The notes under the pieces: model-generated
Told to the model about the DNA's origin: nothing
Database searches by the model: none
Seen by the model: only the letters and a program-made list of their open reading frames with translations
NCBI RefSeq assembly: GCF_000234095.1
Contig: NZ_JH376798.1
Location: 277,424-341,423, forward strand
Direction of reading: 5' to 3'
From: Centipeda infelix ATCC 43532
GTDB lineage: Bacteria; Bacillota; Negativicutes; Selenomonadales; Selenomonadaceae
DNA length: 64,000 nucleotides
Part shown: positions 43,696-53,158 of the stretch, piece by piece
How positions within the stretch are numbered: the stretch's first letter is position 1
Layout of the letters: the number at the start of each line of letters is the position of its first letter
Made by a program: the position numbers and the translations under genes

Positions 43696-45654
43696 TTAAA
43701 TCTCTTGCAGTCCCAGCGACTTCAAGTATGCATACGTACCATCATAGTATTCCGGCCTACGCGTTTCATCATCCAGGTCCCCCTCAGGAACGAAGATGAC
43801 GAGGCCTTGCCGAGCCCGGGTGAGGAGGACACGATAGGCGTTCTTCAAGTAGCGTTGTCCTTGTTCCTTATTGACGTGCATCCAGCGGGCTCCGCGGCAG
43901 TCAAAATAATCGAATCCACCATCACAATAGCGGAGATCTGCGTCCCACGCAAGGAGCCCATAGTCAATCTCGAGGCCCTGTACCTCAAACTCCGTAGCGG
44001 GAACCTCAAGAAAACAAGAAGCATCTGCATTCGCCGGATCATTCAAGAACCATGCAACAGGATCCCGCTGCACATTCACCCAAATGCCAACACTTCTCAA
44101 ACGTTTCGCCTTTGAACTCGCAAGCATCCCAGGCCGCTCCGTCCCGCGCACTTTGTTGCGCACCCACGCCTTTGCACGCGCAAGATCTCGCGTCAAAACG
44201 ATGGGATAGTTCAAATAAAGCGCAGCATAGAGCTCTCGTGCTGCAGCTGCATCCTCATCGAGCAGTGCCTTAACGAAATCTGCAAGCCGCTCACTCCGAA
44301 AGGAACGCAGAGATACGCCCAGATGCAGGGACGAGACAACTCGATACGCCCGATCCCCCAGCAGCCGCTGAATGTCACTGCTTCCCACATACTCACTGTC
44401 TGTCATCCGATCCGATAGATGGATCTCCCAGTCCGGATATTGTTCACGCAGCGCATGCAGCCATTCCGCTATGCCGGCCTCCCCCGTATTGATCTCCTGC
44501 CCGCCGCCGATGAGACAGACGATCACAGCCCAGTCCGCATGCCGGTCCATGATGCTGATGAGAAACTCCGGCTCCGATTGTTGAAAATCCGCCACGCCCT
44601 TTTTCCGCTTCATGAATTTCATCAGTGCATCGGCATCCCATGCTCGCTGCGCTTCATCGAAAATAGCGACTTTCTCGACGGGTGGCTGTGACGAGGACAA
44701 TGCCTCATCGCGAAATTTATGAATCACCTGGATAAAGGACTTCGTTTCTCGTCGTGCCTGCTCTTTGGTCACATTGTGCGTCACTACCCGATCACGTGCC
44801 AATGCCTCCTGCAGAACCGCAACGAGAGGGCCATTCCCCGAGAGAAATACGGCATGTTCATCCTCATTGAATTGATGACGCGCATTGGCAATATTCAGAC
44901 CCGCAAGAGTCTTTCCCGCCCCAGGGACACCTGTGATAAAACAGATCGACTTTTTGTGGAGTGCCTTGCATTCATCTATGATCTGGTTGATCGCTGCCGT
45001 CGTCACAGTCAGATTTTCTGCCCCCGCATCGTTGCGCGATATATCACGAACCGAATGCTCACGATAGAGGGCTTGTGCCGCCTCGATGATGGTCGGTGTC
45101 GGCGCATAACGAGCATCCAGCCATGCATCCATGGATAGAGGAGCGGCATGCATCTGCGACAGGACCCACTGAAGCACGTCCCCGATGTTATGCCGATTGC
45201 AGCAGAGCACCTGTGCAATCCCATCTTCCATCAGAGCCAGTGTATTCGCCTGATCGGCCGCCTCCGTCGGCACAATGATCGGCACGATTGTGCGGTCCCG
45301 ACTCGCCTCATGAAAATACTTGAGGTCAAGGGCATAATACATCACTTGATCTTTTGTTGATTTTGCATACGTGTCATCCCCGACCTTGAACTCTAGTAGG
45401 AAAATAATTCCCTGGATGATGAGCACGACATCCACACGGTGTCCCATGCGCGGAATCGTGAATTCAAAGGCGATCTCTCCATCCGGAAAGGAAGCAAGCT
45501 GCTCCTTTAAAATCTGGATCTCCGCACGCCATGCGTTCTTTTGAATATCCTCGGTCCGAAACGAATCCTCGATCATCAACCGCCCGAGGATATGATCTTC
45601 TTCTTCCGTCAAAAAAGAAGAAATTGAACCCGAATAATATGCTCTTCCCATCAT
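43696..45654 (-). CDS. PD-(D/E)xK nuclease-SF1 helicase fusion (DUF2075), candidate defence protein
   Basis: A 652-residue protein. The N-terminal part (residues 1-190) contains HRVDVVLIIQ followed by FLLEFKVGDD, the D...ExK pattern of restriction-type nucleases. The C-terminal helicase of the DUF2075 class has Walker A ITGVPGAGKTLAG (near residue 240), a Walker B with AIFDEAQRAWD and the final motif AYRVLLTRARQGLVIFVP. Single proteins joining a nuclease and a helicase are known in phage defence, and it lies near the defence operon, but it has no partner genes. No strong ribosome binding site is seen before ATG 45654; 45651 is equally possible. Confidence 0.78.
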   Translation of the reverse strand: MMGRAYYSGSISSFLTEEEDHILGRLMIEDSFRTEDIQKNAWRAEIQILKEQLASFPDGEIAFEFTIPRMGHRVDVVLIIQGIIFLLEFKVGDDTYAKSTKDQVMYYALDLKYFHEASRDRTIVPIIVPTEAADQANTLALMEDGIAQVLCCNRHNIGDVLQWVLSQMHAAPLSMDAWLDARYAPTPTIIEAAQALYREHSVRDISRNDAGAENLTVTTAAINQIIDECKALHKKSICFITGVPGAGKTLAGLNIANARHQFNEDEHAVFLSGNGPLVAVLQEALARDRVVTHNVTKEQARRETKSFIQVIHKFRDEALSSSQPPVEKVAIFDEAQRAWDADALMKFMKRKKGVADFQQSEPEFLISIMDRHADWAVIVCLIGGGQEINTGEAGIAEWLHALREQYPDWEIHLSDRMTDSEYVGSSDIQRLLGDRAYRVVSSLHLGVSLRSFRSERLADFVKALLDEDAAAARELYAALYLNYPIVLTRDLARAKAWVRNKVRGTERPGMLASSKAKRLRSVGIWVNVQRDPVAWFLNDPANADASCFLEVPATEFEVQGLEIDYGLLAWDADLRYCDGGFDYFDCRGARWMHVNKEQGQRYLKNAYRVLLTRARQGLVIFVPEGDLDDETRRPEYYDGTYAYLKSLGLQEI

Positions 45655-45709
45655 GTTTCCCTATCGCAAATATAAAGACACGCTCCCCAAACAATGCTGA
45701 GCATACCAC

Positions 45710-46225
45710 TCAGCGCACCTCGACCTGACACATCCGCATCGCGGCGAGGGCGTTCTCGTGGCTCTCGGGGGTGACGCCCGCGCAGCAGGCGGCATCGACA
45801 CTGATGTGTTTCTCGGGGTAGAATGCCTTTGCGAGGAGGGCGTTGGAGATGACGCAGATATCGGTACAGAGCCCGACGAACTCGATTTCGTCGTAGTTCG
45901 CGAGCACGGCGGGGAGAGCGGTCGAGCCGAAGGTGGGCTTTTCGATGACGACGGCCGCCTCCCGTACAAAGGGTTGGAGTGCATCCGCGATCTGCCACCC
46001 TGTCGTGCCGCGAATGCAGTGCTCGACAGGCAGTTTCTTCCCCTCCTGCGTTGCGAGGTAGTCCGCGCCGTGGGTATCCATGGTGAATACGAGTGCTGTG
46101 CCCGCCGTCTGCTCCGCTTTGAGTTTCTCCACGAGATGAGGCAGCATCGCCTGTGCTTCCTGTGTACCGAGTGCGCCGTCCACGAAGTCGTTCTGCATAT
46201 CGACTACGACGATTGCTTTCCGCAT
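45710..46225 (-). CDS. Isochorismatase-family cysteine hydrolase, nicotinamidase-like
   Basis: A 171-residue cytoplasmic hydrolase. The catalytic triad can be placed: Asp in VVDMQNDFVDG (residue 9), Lys in VIEKPTFGS near residue 95 and Cys in GLCTDICVISNALLAK near residue 123. FTMDTHGADYL and CIRGTTGWQI fit nicotinamidases that turn nicotinamide into nicotinate for NAD salvage; other isochorismatase substrates remain possible. It has AGGAGG before the start. It could complement NAD use by the TNT-domain protein, but the genes are far apart. Confidence 0.85.
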   Translation of the reverse strand: MRKAIVVVDMQNDFVDGALGTQEAQAMLPHLVEKLKAEQTAGTALVFTMDTHGADYLATQEGKKLPVEHCIRGTTGWQIADALQPFVREAAVVIEKPTFGSTALPAVLANYDEIEFVGLCTDICVISNALLAKAFYPEKHISVDAACCAGVTPESHENALAAMRMCQVEVR

Positions 46226-46328
46226 GATATTTCCTCCTATATCTCCATGAATGTTATTTCATTATAGCATAGTTTCGCGTCAGTTGGCACCAAACAGAAT
46301 GTGCCTGCCAGCCCTCTTTCTGCACGCA

Positions 46329-46366
46329 AAAATGCTGCCGCACATAGGATGCAGCAGCATTTTTCT
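46329..46366. terminator. Hairpin terminator with T run
   Basis: AAAAATGCTGC and GCAGCAGCATTTTT form a strong stem. It resembles the recurring GCTGCTGC-type terminators of this window. Confidence 0.75.
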
Positions 46367-46367
46367 T

Positions 46368-46427
46368 GGGAATTGCTGATAAAAAAAGATACGTCAGGAT
46401 GGCGTGGCTGAATTTATCCGTACTCCC
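46368..46427 (+). mobile_element. Internally deleted family B element
   Basis: About 60 bp, GGGAATTGCTGATAAA...CTGAATTTATCCGTACTCCC, retaining both ends and the GATACGTCAGGATGGCGTGG joint. Compared with full copies roughly 105 bp of the centre is missing. Confidence 0.65.
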
Positions 46428-46432
46428 TTGTA

Positions 46433-46487
46433 CTCTTTCACCGCTTCGCGGCTTCCCTGCCCCGTCAAGCGGGAAGGGAGAAAGAGC
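46433..46487 (-). terminator. Compound hairpin after DUF2922 gene
   Basis: CTCTTTC/GAAAGAG outer arms enclose CCGCTTCGCGG and TTCCC...GGGAA stems. On the minus strand it would end the DUF1659-DUF2922 transcript. It has no long T run. Confidence 0.45.
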
Positions 46488-46510
46488 TCTAGCGTCCGCA
46501 GACTTCGCGA

Positions 46511-46729
46511 TTAGGCGAGCTTCTCGGTGTCTACGGTCTGGATCGCAATGTCCTTGATGGAGACGGGATACGCCTCCCCTGCGACAATCGCCTTCTTGTC
46601 GATGACGCTCTGCAGGCAGGTTGTGACATCCGCCTTCGAGAGTCCGTCCTTCGGATCGAGCAGACCGAGGGTCAGCTCCTTACCGTTGGACATCTTCATC
46701 GTCATGCGCAGCTGTTTCTTCGTCGACAT
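46511..46729 (-). CDS. DUF2922 small protein
   Basis: A 72-residue protein of DUF2922. KKQLRMTMKMSNGKELTLGL near residue 4 followed by DPKDGLSKADV is the family pattern. Function is unknown. It lies 36 bases after the DUF1659 gene; these two small families often occur as a pair in Firmicutes. A GGAGGAGAAA precedes the start. Confidence 0.85.
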   Translation of the reverse strand: MSTKKQLRMTMKMSNGKELTLGLLDPKDGLSKADVTTCLQSVIDKKAIVAGEAYPVSIKDIAIQTVDTEKLA

Positions 46730-46765
46730 GATTTTCTCCTCCTTTCCTCACTATGATCGCGGTGC

Positions 46766-46981
46766 TCAGTCCTCGAGAACCGCCGTATCCGTGCGCGTCA
46801 CGAGACTCAGCCCGTGCTTCTGCAGTGCGCCGAATCCCCGTCCGACCGCAAGTGCGTCCGCATCCGTGAGCGTCGCTGCGATCCCACTGATCGTACGGTT
46901 CTTGTAGACGGTCTTGCCGTCCGCGCCGACCCCCGTGATGACCTTGAGCGTGACCTTGCTCGTTGCGTCTTTGCGTGCCAT
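46766..46981 (-). CDS. DUF1659 small protein
   Basis: A 71-residue protein of DUF1659 with VTLKVITGVGADGKTVYKNR near residue 10 and a Thr/Ala-rich middle ISGIAATLTDADAL. Function unknown; it is the first gene of a two-gene unit with the DUF2922 gene. GAAAGGAG precedes the start at 46981. Confidence 0.85.
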   Translation of the reverse strand: MARKDATSKVTLKVITGVGADGKTVYKNRTISGIAATLTDADALAVGRGFGALQKHGLSLVTRTDTAVLED

Positions 46982-47077
46982 GGTGGATCAACTCCTTTCT
47001 CTGTTTGTCTCCGTAAGCGGCTTACACATGAGTATTTGCCGCGTGTGAGAAAAAGAGGAGTCCGTTATAAAAAAATC

Positions 47078-47106
47078 TTTACATACGAACATATTTTCTA
47101 TATAAT
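47078..47106 (+). promoter_or_regulatory. Promoter of the unrecognised gene at 47214
   Basis: TTTACA (47078-47083), 17 bases, TATAAT (47101-47106). The leader of about 100 bases contains GGGCGGAAAACCGCCC, a GC-rich hairpin just before the ribosome binding site. Confidence 0.7.
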
Positions 47107-47213
47107 ATAAATCAGAAAGGAACAGGTGATTGTTTTAGAAAATCTCGTGCCTGTGCGCTGCGCCGGCGGCAGGTAGGAGGGGCGGAAAACCGCCCACAGA
47201 AAGGAGTTCCGAT

Positions 47214-47735
47214 ATGAACTGGACGAAGAGAGACCTGCTCATGCAGAAACTTCCCGCAGCGGCGGATATTCTCGCACTCGTACCCGTGTATGGCGCAGAC
47301 GGCGGCAGTGCCACCGTCATTCACACCACGGCAGGCGGCAGTCTGACGCTCTCTGCGGCGACGGAGTATGTACTCTCCTGCCTCGCGGGACGTGAGGATA
47401 AGGAGCTGCGTCTCATCCGCCGCAATGCGGCACGCCAGCTCGCACGCCGCCGCAACATCATTCTCCCCATCCTGCACGGCTGCGTGCTTGCTCCGCTCAT
47501 GGTGCGTCACGTTCACAAGCGCCAAGGCAGACTCGGCTACATCAACATCGCGCACAGACCGCTCGTCACGGGCAGTACGGGCGGAACGGACATCGCCCTG
47601 CAGAGCGGCACGGTCATCCACTCGCTCTGGCAGCCTCCCACGATCAAGAAGCTCATGCAGGAGGGATGCGCCGTCCACTACAAGATGATCCTCGATGTGC
47701 AGCGGCAGCTGCGCCGCGTCGAGGAGTTCGCATAA
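47214..47735 (+). CDS. Unrecognised cytoplasmic protein, faintly ComK-like
   Basis: A 173-residue protein without signal or membrane segment. TEYVLSCLAGREDKELRLIR near residue 50 is followed by a basic stretch (ARRRNIILPI), then RLGYINIAHRPLV and HSLWQPPTIKKLMQEG. The late order, a GR-x-GYI strand, H-x-P and a W-x-P-P before a helix, loosely recalls the competence factor ComK, but I would not assign it without a profile search. AAAGGAG precedes ATG 47214. It follows the divergent DUF1659 gene and precedes an Rrf2 regulator. Confidence 0.6.
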   Translation: MNWTKRDLLMQKLPAAADILALVPVYGADGGSATVIHTTAGGSLTLSAATEYVLSCLAGREDKELRLIRRNAARQLARRRNIILPILHGCVLAPLMVRHVHKRQGRLGYINIAHRPLVTGSTGGTDIALQSGTVIHSLWQPPTIKKLMQEGCAVHYKMILDVQRQLRRVEEFA

Positions 47736-47843
47736 CGAAGCATTTGCGTTGGATAGGCGTGAGGCATAATGAGAAGCACGTCACACTTGCATTTTTGCGT
47801 TGTTCATTGTATGATACACATACAGAACAACGGAGGGTACAAT

Positions 47844-48284
47844 ATGCAGATCTCAAGCCGCTTTACCATCGCTGTCCACATTCTCATCTGCGTCGAGCTC
47901 TACGGAGACGAGGCTCCCGCAACGAGCGAGACCCTTGCCGGCAGCATTGGCGCACATCCTGTCGTCATCCGCCGCATCCTCGGGCAGCTGCGCCGCGCAG
48001 GGCTCATCACCGTCGCACGCGGACGCGAGGGCGGCGCACACATCGCACGCCCGCTCAGAGAGATCACACTCGCCGATATCTTTCGCGCGGTCGAGAGCAT
48101 CAGCAGAGGGGCGCTCTTCAGTTTCCACGAGAAGCCGAACCCTGCCTGCCCCGTAGGGCGCAGCATCCACGCTATCCTTGACGACCGCCTCGCCGCCATC
48201 CAAGCTGCAATGGAGCGCGAGATGGAAAAGACTACACTCGCAGAGGTCATTGATGCAGCGCGGGAGCAGGTCACGGAGGGATAG
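47844..48284 (+). CDS. Rrf2-family transcriptional regulator (YwnA-like)
   Basis: A 146-residue DNA-binding protein. The start MQISSRFTIAVHILICVELYG is the Rrf2 signature, with a winged helix-turn-helix (SETLAGSIGAHPVVIRRILG; ARGREGGAHIARP). Only one Cys (NPACPVG) is present in the loop where IscR/NsrR types have three, so it does not hold a typical iron-sulfur cluster. It resembles YwnA-type sensors of small reactive molecules. GGAGGG precedes ATG 47844. Target genes are unknown. Confidence 0.88.
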   Translation: MQISSRFTIAVHILICVELYGDEAPATSETLAGSIGAHPVVIRRILGQLRRAGLITVARGREGGAHIARPLREITLADIFRAVESISRGALFSFHEKPNPACPVGRSIHAILDDRLAAIQAAMEREMEKTTLAEVIDAAREQVTEG

Positions 48285-48318
48285 AGGGCAAAATGCCCAC
48301 GACAAGAAGGAGCTTCCT

Positions 48319-48765
48319 ATGAAGTGGGTATCCCACACGAGCCTCACCGCAACCATCGCCTATGCCATCACTGCCGATCCGCTGCTCACGGCGGCGGCAA
48401 CGCTCGGTGCAGTCCTGCCGGACAAGGCAGAGGGCACGCCGCAGAGCGTTGGCTGGCGCTCGTGGCGCAGCCGCCATCGCGGTTGGTCACACTGGCCAAT
48501 GCTCTACCTCGCGCTCATCGGAGGGCTCATGGAGGCACGCACCGCCTTCTTCTACGATGCAGTGTTCTTCTCCATCCTCACATGGATCTTTATCGGTGCG
48601 CTCTGTCACATCGCCGAGGATGCTGTCTGCGGCAAGGTTCCGCTTCTCTATCCCACGCAGAAGATCGGCATCCGCCTCTTCACGGTTGGTTCGCTGCGCG
48701 AGTATCTGTTTGTAATTGTTTGTATTGTCATCGTATATACAGGACGGTATGTTTTACGTATGTAA
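48319..48765 (+). CDS. YdjM/DUF457-family membrane-bound metal-dependent hydrolase
   Basis: A 148-residue inner-membrane protein of the YdjM (LexA-regulated DUF457) family. Conserved metal-binding residues are in VSHTSLTATIAYA near residue 4, LGAVLPDKAEG, HRGWSHWPMLYLAL near residue 54 and the later ALCHIAEDAVCG. Four hydrophobic segments. It starts 34 bases after the Rrf2 gene with AAGGAG, so co-transcription is likely. Substrate unknown. Confidence 0.85.
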   Translation: MKWVSHTSLTATIAYAITADPLLTAAATLGAVLPDKAEGTPQSVGWRSWRSRHRGWSHWPMLYLALIGGLMEARTAFFYDAVFFSILTWIFIGALCHIAEDAVCGKVPLLYPTQKIGIRLFTVGSLREYLFVIVCIVIVYTGRYVLRM

Positions 48766-48811
48766 AGAAATCACACCGATTTCAAACAGATCCGCCAGGC
48801 TACAAATAAGC

Positions 48812-48857
48812 AAAACAGCGTTACGATTGCCGATTGACATTCGCAACGCTGTTTTTG
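48812..48857 (+). terminator. Terminator after YdjM-like gene
   Basis: AAAACAGCGTT-CGA pairs with TCG-AACGCTGTTTTT. Confidence 0.88.
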
Positions 48858-48889
48858 ATCGAAAATGATCATCAAAGGATGTGCAATCC

Positions 48890-48918
48890 TTGACGATGCC
48901 ATACGTACATGATAGAAT
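48890..48918 (+). promoter_or_regulatory. Promoter of antisense RNA, type I locus 2
   Basis: TTGACG (48890-48895), 17 bases, TAGAAT (48913-48918). It has the same -35 and spacing as at locus 1. Confidence 0.78.
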
Positions 48919-48924
48919 AGAGAT

Positions 48925-49014
48925 ACAAAAAGGGCACTGCCTAGCGGTCGCCCCCATTACAAGCGAGATTTCCCCGCCAGGGTTTGGTAGACGCAAGGCG
49001 GGGTTTTCTCTTTT
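48925..49014 (+). ncRNA. Predicted antisense antitoxin RNA, type I locus 2
   Basis: Predicted RNA of about 90 nt: hairpin GGGCACTGCC...GGTCGCCCCC, then a terminator CCCCGCC...GGCGGGG followed by TTTTCTCTTTT (48972-49014). It covers the 3' end of the toxin mRNA. The sequence matches the locus 1 RNA closely. Confidence 0.65.
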
Positions 49015-49081
49015 ATCGTTTCACGGATATAATCAGCATGGTGAACACTACGAGAAATGTGAGAAATTCGTAGGTCTCCAT
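49013..49081 (-). CDS. Type I toxin-like membrane peptide, locus 2
   Basis: A 22-residue peptide, METYEFLTFLVVFTMLIISV plus Lys-Arg, differing from the locus 1 peptide at 3 positions. It has one hydrophobic helix. The start is preceded by a CCCCC-TGGAAA-GGGGG hairpin that overlaps the GGGGGAGG ribosome binding site. Its promoter (49142-49170) and the opposing antisense promoter are both near consensus. Conservation of the peptide, promoters and both hairpins at two separate places supports a real type I system. Confidence 0.78.
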   Translation of the reverse strand: METYEFLTFLVVFTMLIISVKR

Positions 49082-49141
49082 ACCAACCTCCCCCTTTCCA
49101 GGGGGCAAGATTCGACCGCCCTTTCGACAGTGCTTGCGCAT

Positions 49142-49170
49142 AGTATAGCATAAGAACGTACGTATGACAA
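49142..49170 (-). promoter_or_regulatory. Promoter of type I toxin gene, locus 2
   Basis: On the minus strand, TTGTCA (49165-49170), 17 bases, TATACT (49142-49147). Its -35 touches the terminator of the upstream gene. Confidence 0.8.
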
Positions 49171-49211
49171 GAAAATCCCCTTGATGCACACAGCGTCAAG
49201 GGGATTTTCCT
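49170..49211 (-). terminator. Terminator of DUF6882-like gene
   Basis: GAAAATCCCCTTGA and TCAAGGGGATTTTC form a 14 bp perfect stem with AT-rich flanks, usable in both directions. Confidence 0.88.
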
Positions 49212-49224
49212 ATGCAGAATGCAA

Positions 49225-49917
49225 TTACAGCGTCGCAATCGAAGCGATGCGCAGATCATCACCCGCGCGTTCAAACTCGATGCGTAAGTCCTGCGCAAAA
49301 TGTGCAATCAGCGCATCGCCGTCTGCCTCATACGGCGTTCGATTCCAAAGGAGGAATGCCTCCGCGAAGATACGGTGATCCAGCGCAAATTGCTCAATAC
49401 ACTGCGTGACCACAGATACAAAGCGCGGCAGATCGACGGGTGCAAAGACCTCGTCCGGCACGTCCGAAATCCCGACAAAGAACGCCCCGACTTCATGCGG
49501 ACAGCGATAATAGCAGTACCCGTCTGCCAGCCCGCAGGCAACAATGGAGAGATTATGCCCGTTGAATATATCATTCAGTTCGAACTCATCCACCGTCAGC
49601 GCCTCTAGCTGCCACGCCTCTCCGCACTTCCTTGTATCGCCCGCGAGACGAATGAGCGAATCGGGAAATTGATTGATATTCTCCCATCCCCAGAGCCATG
49701 TACCACTCGATTTGGACTCGCTACCGATGAATTGGATGGGGTACTCCCGCGTATCAAATAGAATCACGCCCCGCTCGAGGTCGACATTCCAGTCCTCATT
49801 TCGCACGACGAGCTCCGCGCAGTTATTCTGCACACATATCATCTTGCCCAGACAGGCAGAGAATACATCCCGCCAACGCGCGTGATCCATCGAGAGACGA
49901 TCAAAAATTTTTTTCAT
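49225..49917 (-). CDS. DUF6882-like protein
   Basis: A 230-residue cytoplasmic protein. IQFIGSESKSSGTWLWGWENI near residue 65 is the hallmark of the DUF6882 family, whose function is unknown and whose members often occur near toxin immunity genes. The C-terminus is rich in acidic helices. Start 49917 (MKKIFDRL) follows GGAGG directly. It is monocistronic, between gyrB and a type I toxin locus. Confidence 0.72.
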   Translation of the reverse strand: MKKIFDRLSMDHARWRDVFSACLGKMICVQNNCAELVVRNEDWNVDLERGVILFDTREYPIQFIGSESKSSGTWLWGWENINQFPDSLIRLAGDTRKCGEAWQLEALTVDEFELNDIFNGHNLSIVACGLADGYCYYRCPHEVGAFFVGISDVPDEVFAPVDLPRFVSVVTQCIEQFALDHRIFAEAFLLWNRTPYEADGDALIAHFAQDLRIEFERAGDDLRIASIATL

Positions 49918-49971
49918 GCTTTCCTCCAAAAAATAATGGAACCTGTCAATATAAAACAGATTCCCTTATGA

Positions 49972-52047
<2,076 letters not shown>

Positions 52048-52092
52048 CTACATCGCTATTTTGAAGCAGGACGATAAGAACTGCTATATCTG

Positions 52093-53013
52093 CTAAATTC
52101 TCTTCTGTTTTTGCGCCTTACGCTTCTTCATCTCTTCCCAGAATTCACGTGTGGTGATGAGTTCGTTACGCAGTTCCCAGAAGGTGCTCCGGATCTTCTT
52201 CGGTGTGACTTCGTCGGGCGGCAGGCCGCGGTGGAGCATGGTGAGCATACGTGCATTCGCGCTGTCCTGGTTGGTGTACTCGGTTTTCCCAGCGATCTGC
52301 CGCACGAGGTCGGCGCGCTCACTGCCGAGTAGGAGGGCATCGCAGGAGGGGATGCGGCGCACGATGTCCGCGAGTTTCGCCCACGGCTCACGCATAAGGA
52401 TCGTTCGTACCTCATGGCGCACACTGCGCTCCTCGGCGCGGCGGCAGTCATAGCAGATGTCCTTGACGAGCCGTCCGCAGGAGGGACATGGTCTGAGCCC
52501 GCGCTGTTCTTTCAGTCTCTGCGCCTTGCGCGTCACTTGATAGGCACGTTGGATGCGCTTCGCCAATTTCTCATCCGACACACTCTCTGCAAGTGTCGCA
52601 CCCGCCGCGATTTCCTCGTCTGTGAGCCCTGTCTGGACGAGGGCGCGTGCGTAGGCGGCGCGTGTCTCCCTGTCCTGCCCCTCCTCTGCCGGAATGGGAG
52701 CAGGACACGCCAAACGTGCAAAGACGATCTCCTTGACAAGGCGTCCGCCCGCGTAGTTATTGACGCGCTGGATGGTGTCGGGCATGGTCATGCGCATCTC
52801 ATTTTTCCATGTGGCATCGGGTGCGTAGAGGAAGAGCTTGCCGTCCTTGATGGCGACGGCACGTACACGGCGTGCGACCATATCTCCGATGATGTCCGCC
52901 CAATGGGAAAGGGTAGTATGTGCGATGTAGTCACGCTCGAATGCGGGACCAAGGCGGTGGACAGCGGCACGCACATCATCGCCCGCGTTTGCTATGCCGA
53001 GTGTTGTGCGCAT
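52093..53013 (-). CDS. DciA-family (DUF721) protein with zinc-ribbon extension
   Basis: A 306-residue protein. The N-terminal 95 residues are a DUF721/DciA domain (HWADIIGDMVARRVRAVAI; LFLYAPDATWKNEM), which in other bacteria helps load the replicative helicase. DciA is usually 100-170 residues; here a helical middle, a four-Cys zinc ribbon (CPSCGRLVKDICYDC near residue 180) and a basic tail follow. Its place between recF and gyrB fits the role in replication. GGAGG precedes ATG 53013. Confidence 0.83.
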   Translation of the reverse strand: MRTTLGIANAGDDVRAAVHRLGPAFERDYIAHTTLSHWADIIGDMVARRVRAVAIKDGKLFLYAPDATWKNEMRMTMPDTIQRVNNYAGGRLVKEIVFARLACPAPIPAEEGQDRETRAAYARALVQTGLTDEEIAAGATLAESVSDEKLAKRIQRAYQVTRKAQRLKEQRGLRPCPSCGRLVKDICYDCRRAEERSVRHEVRTILMREPWAKLADIVRRIPSCDALLLGSERADLVRQIAGKTEYTNQDSANARMLTMLHRGLPPDEVTPKKIRSTFWELRNELITTREFWEEMKKRKAQKQKRI

Positions 53014-53158
53014 CGCTTCTCCTCCTTACTTCTATATGTTCTATGATGTTCAACGCAGAATCCTCGTCACGTAAGCGGTTGGGTACTGATCTGCGAGAGA
53101 ATTACTGAGCCGATAGAAGTGCCCTCTCCTCCGCTGTGGCAGGGGAGGCTTTTCTCTG

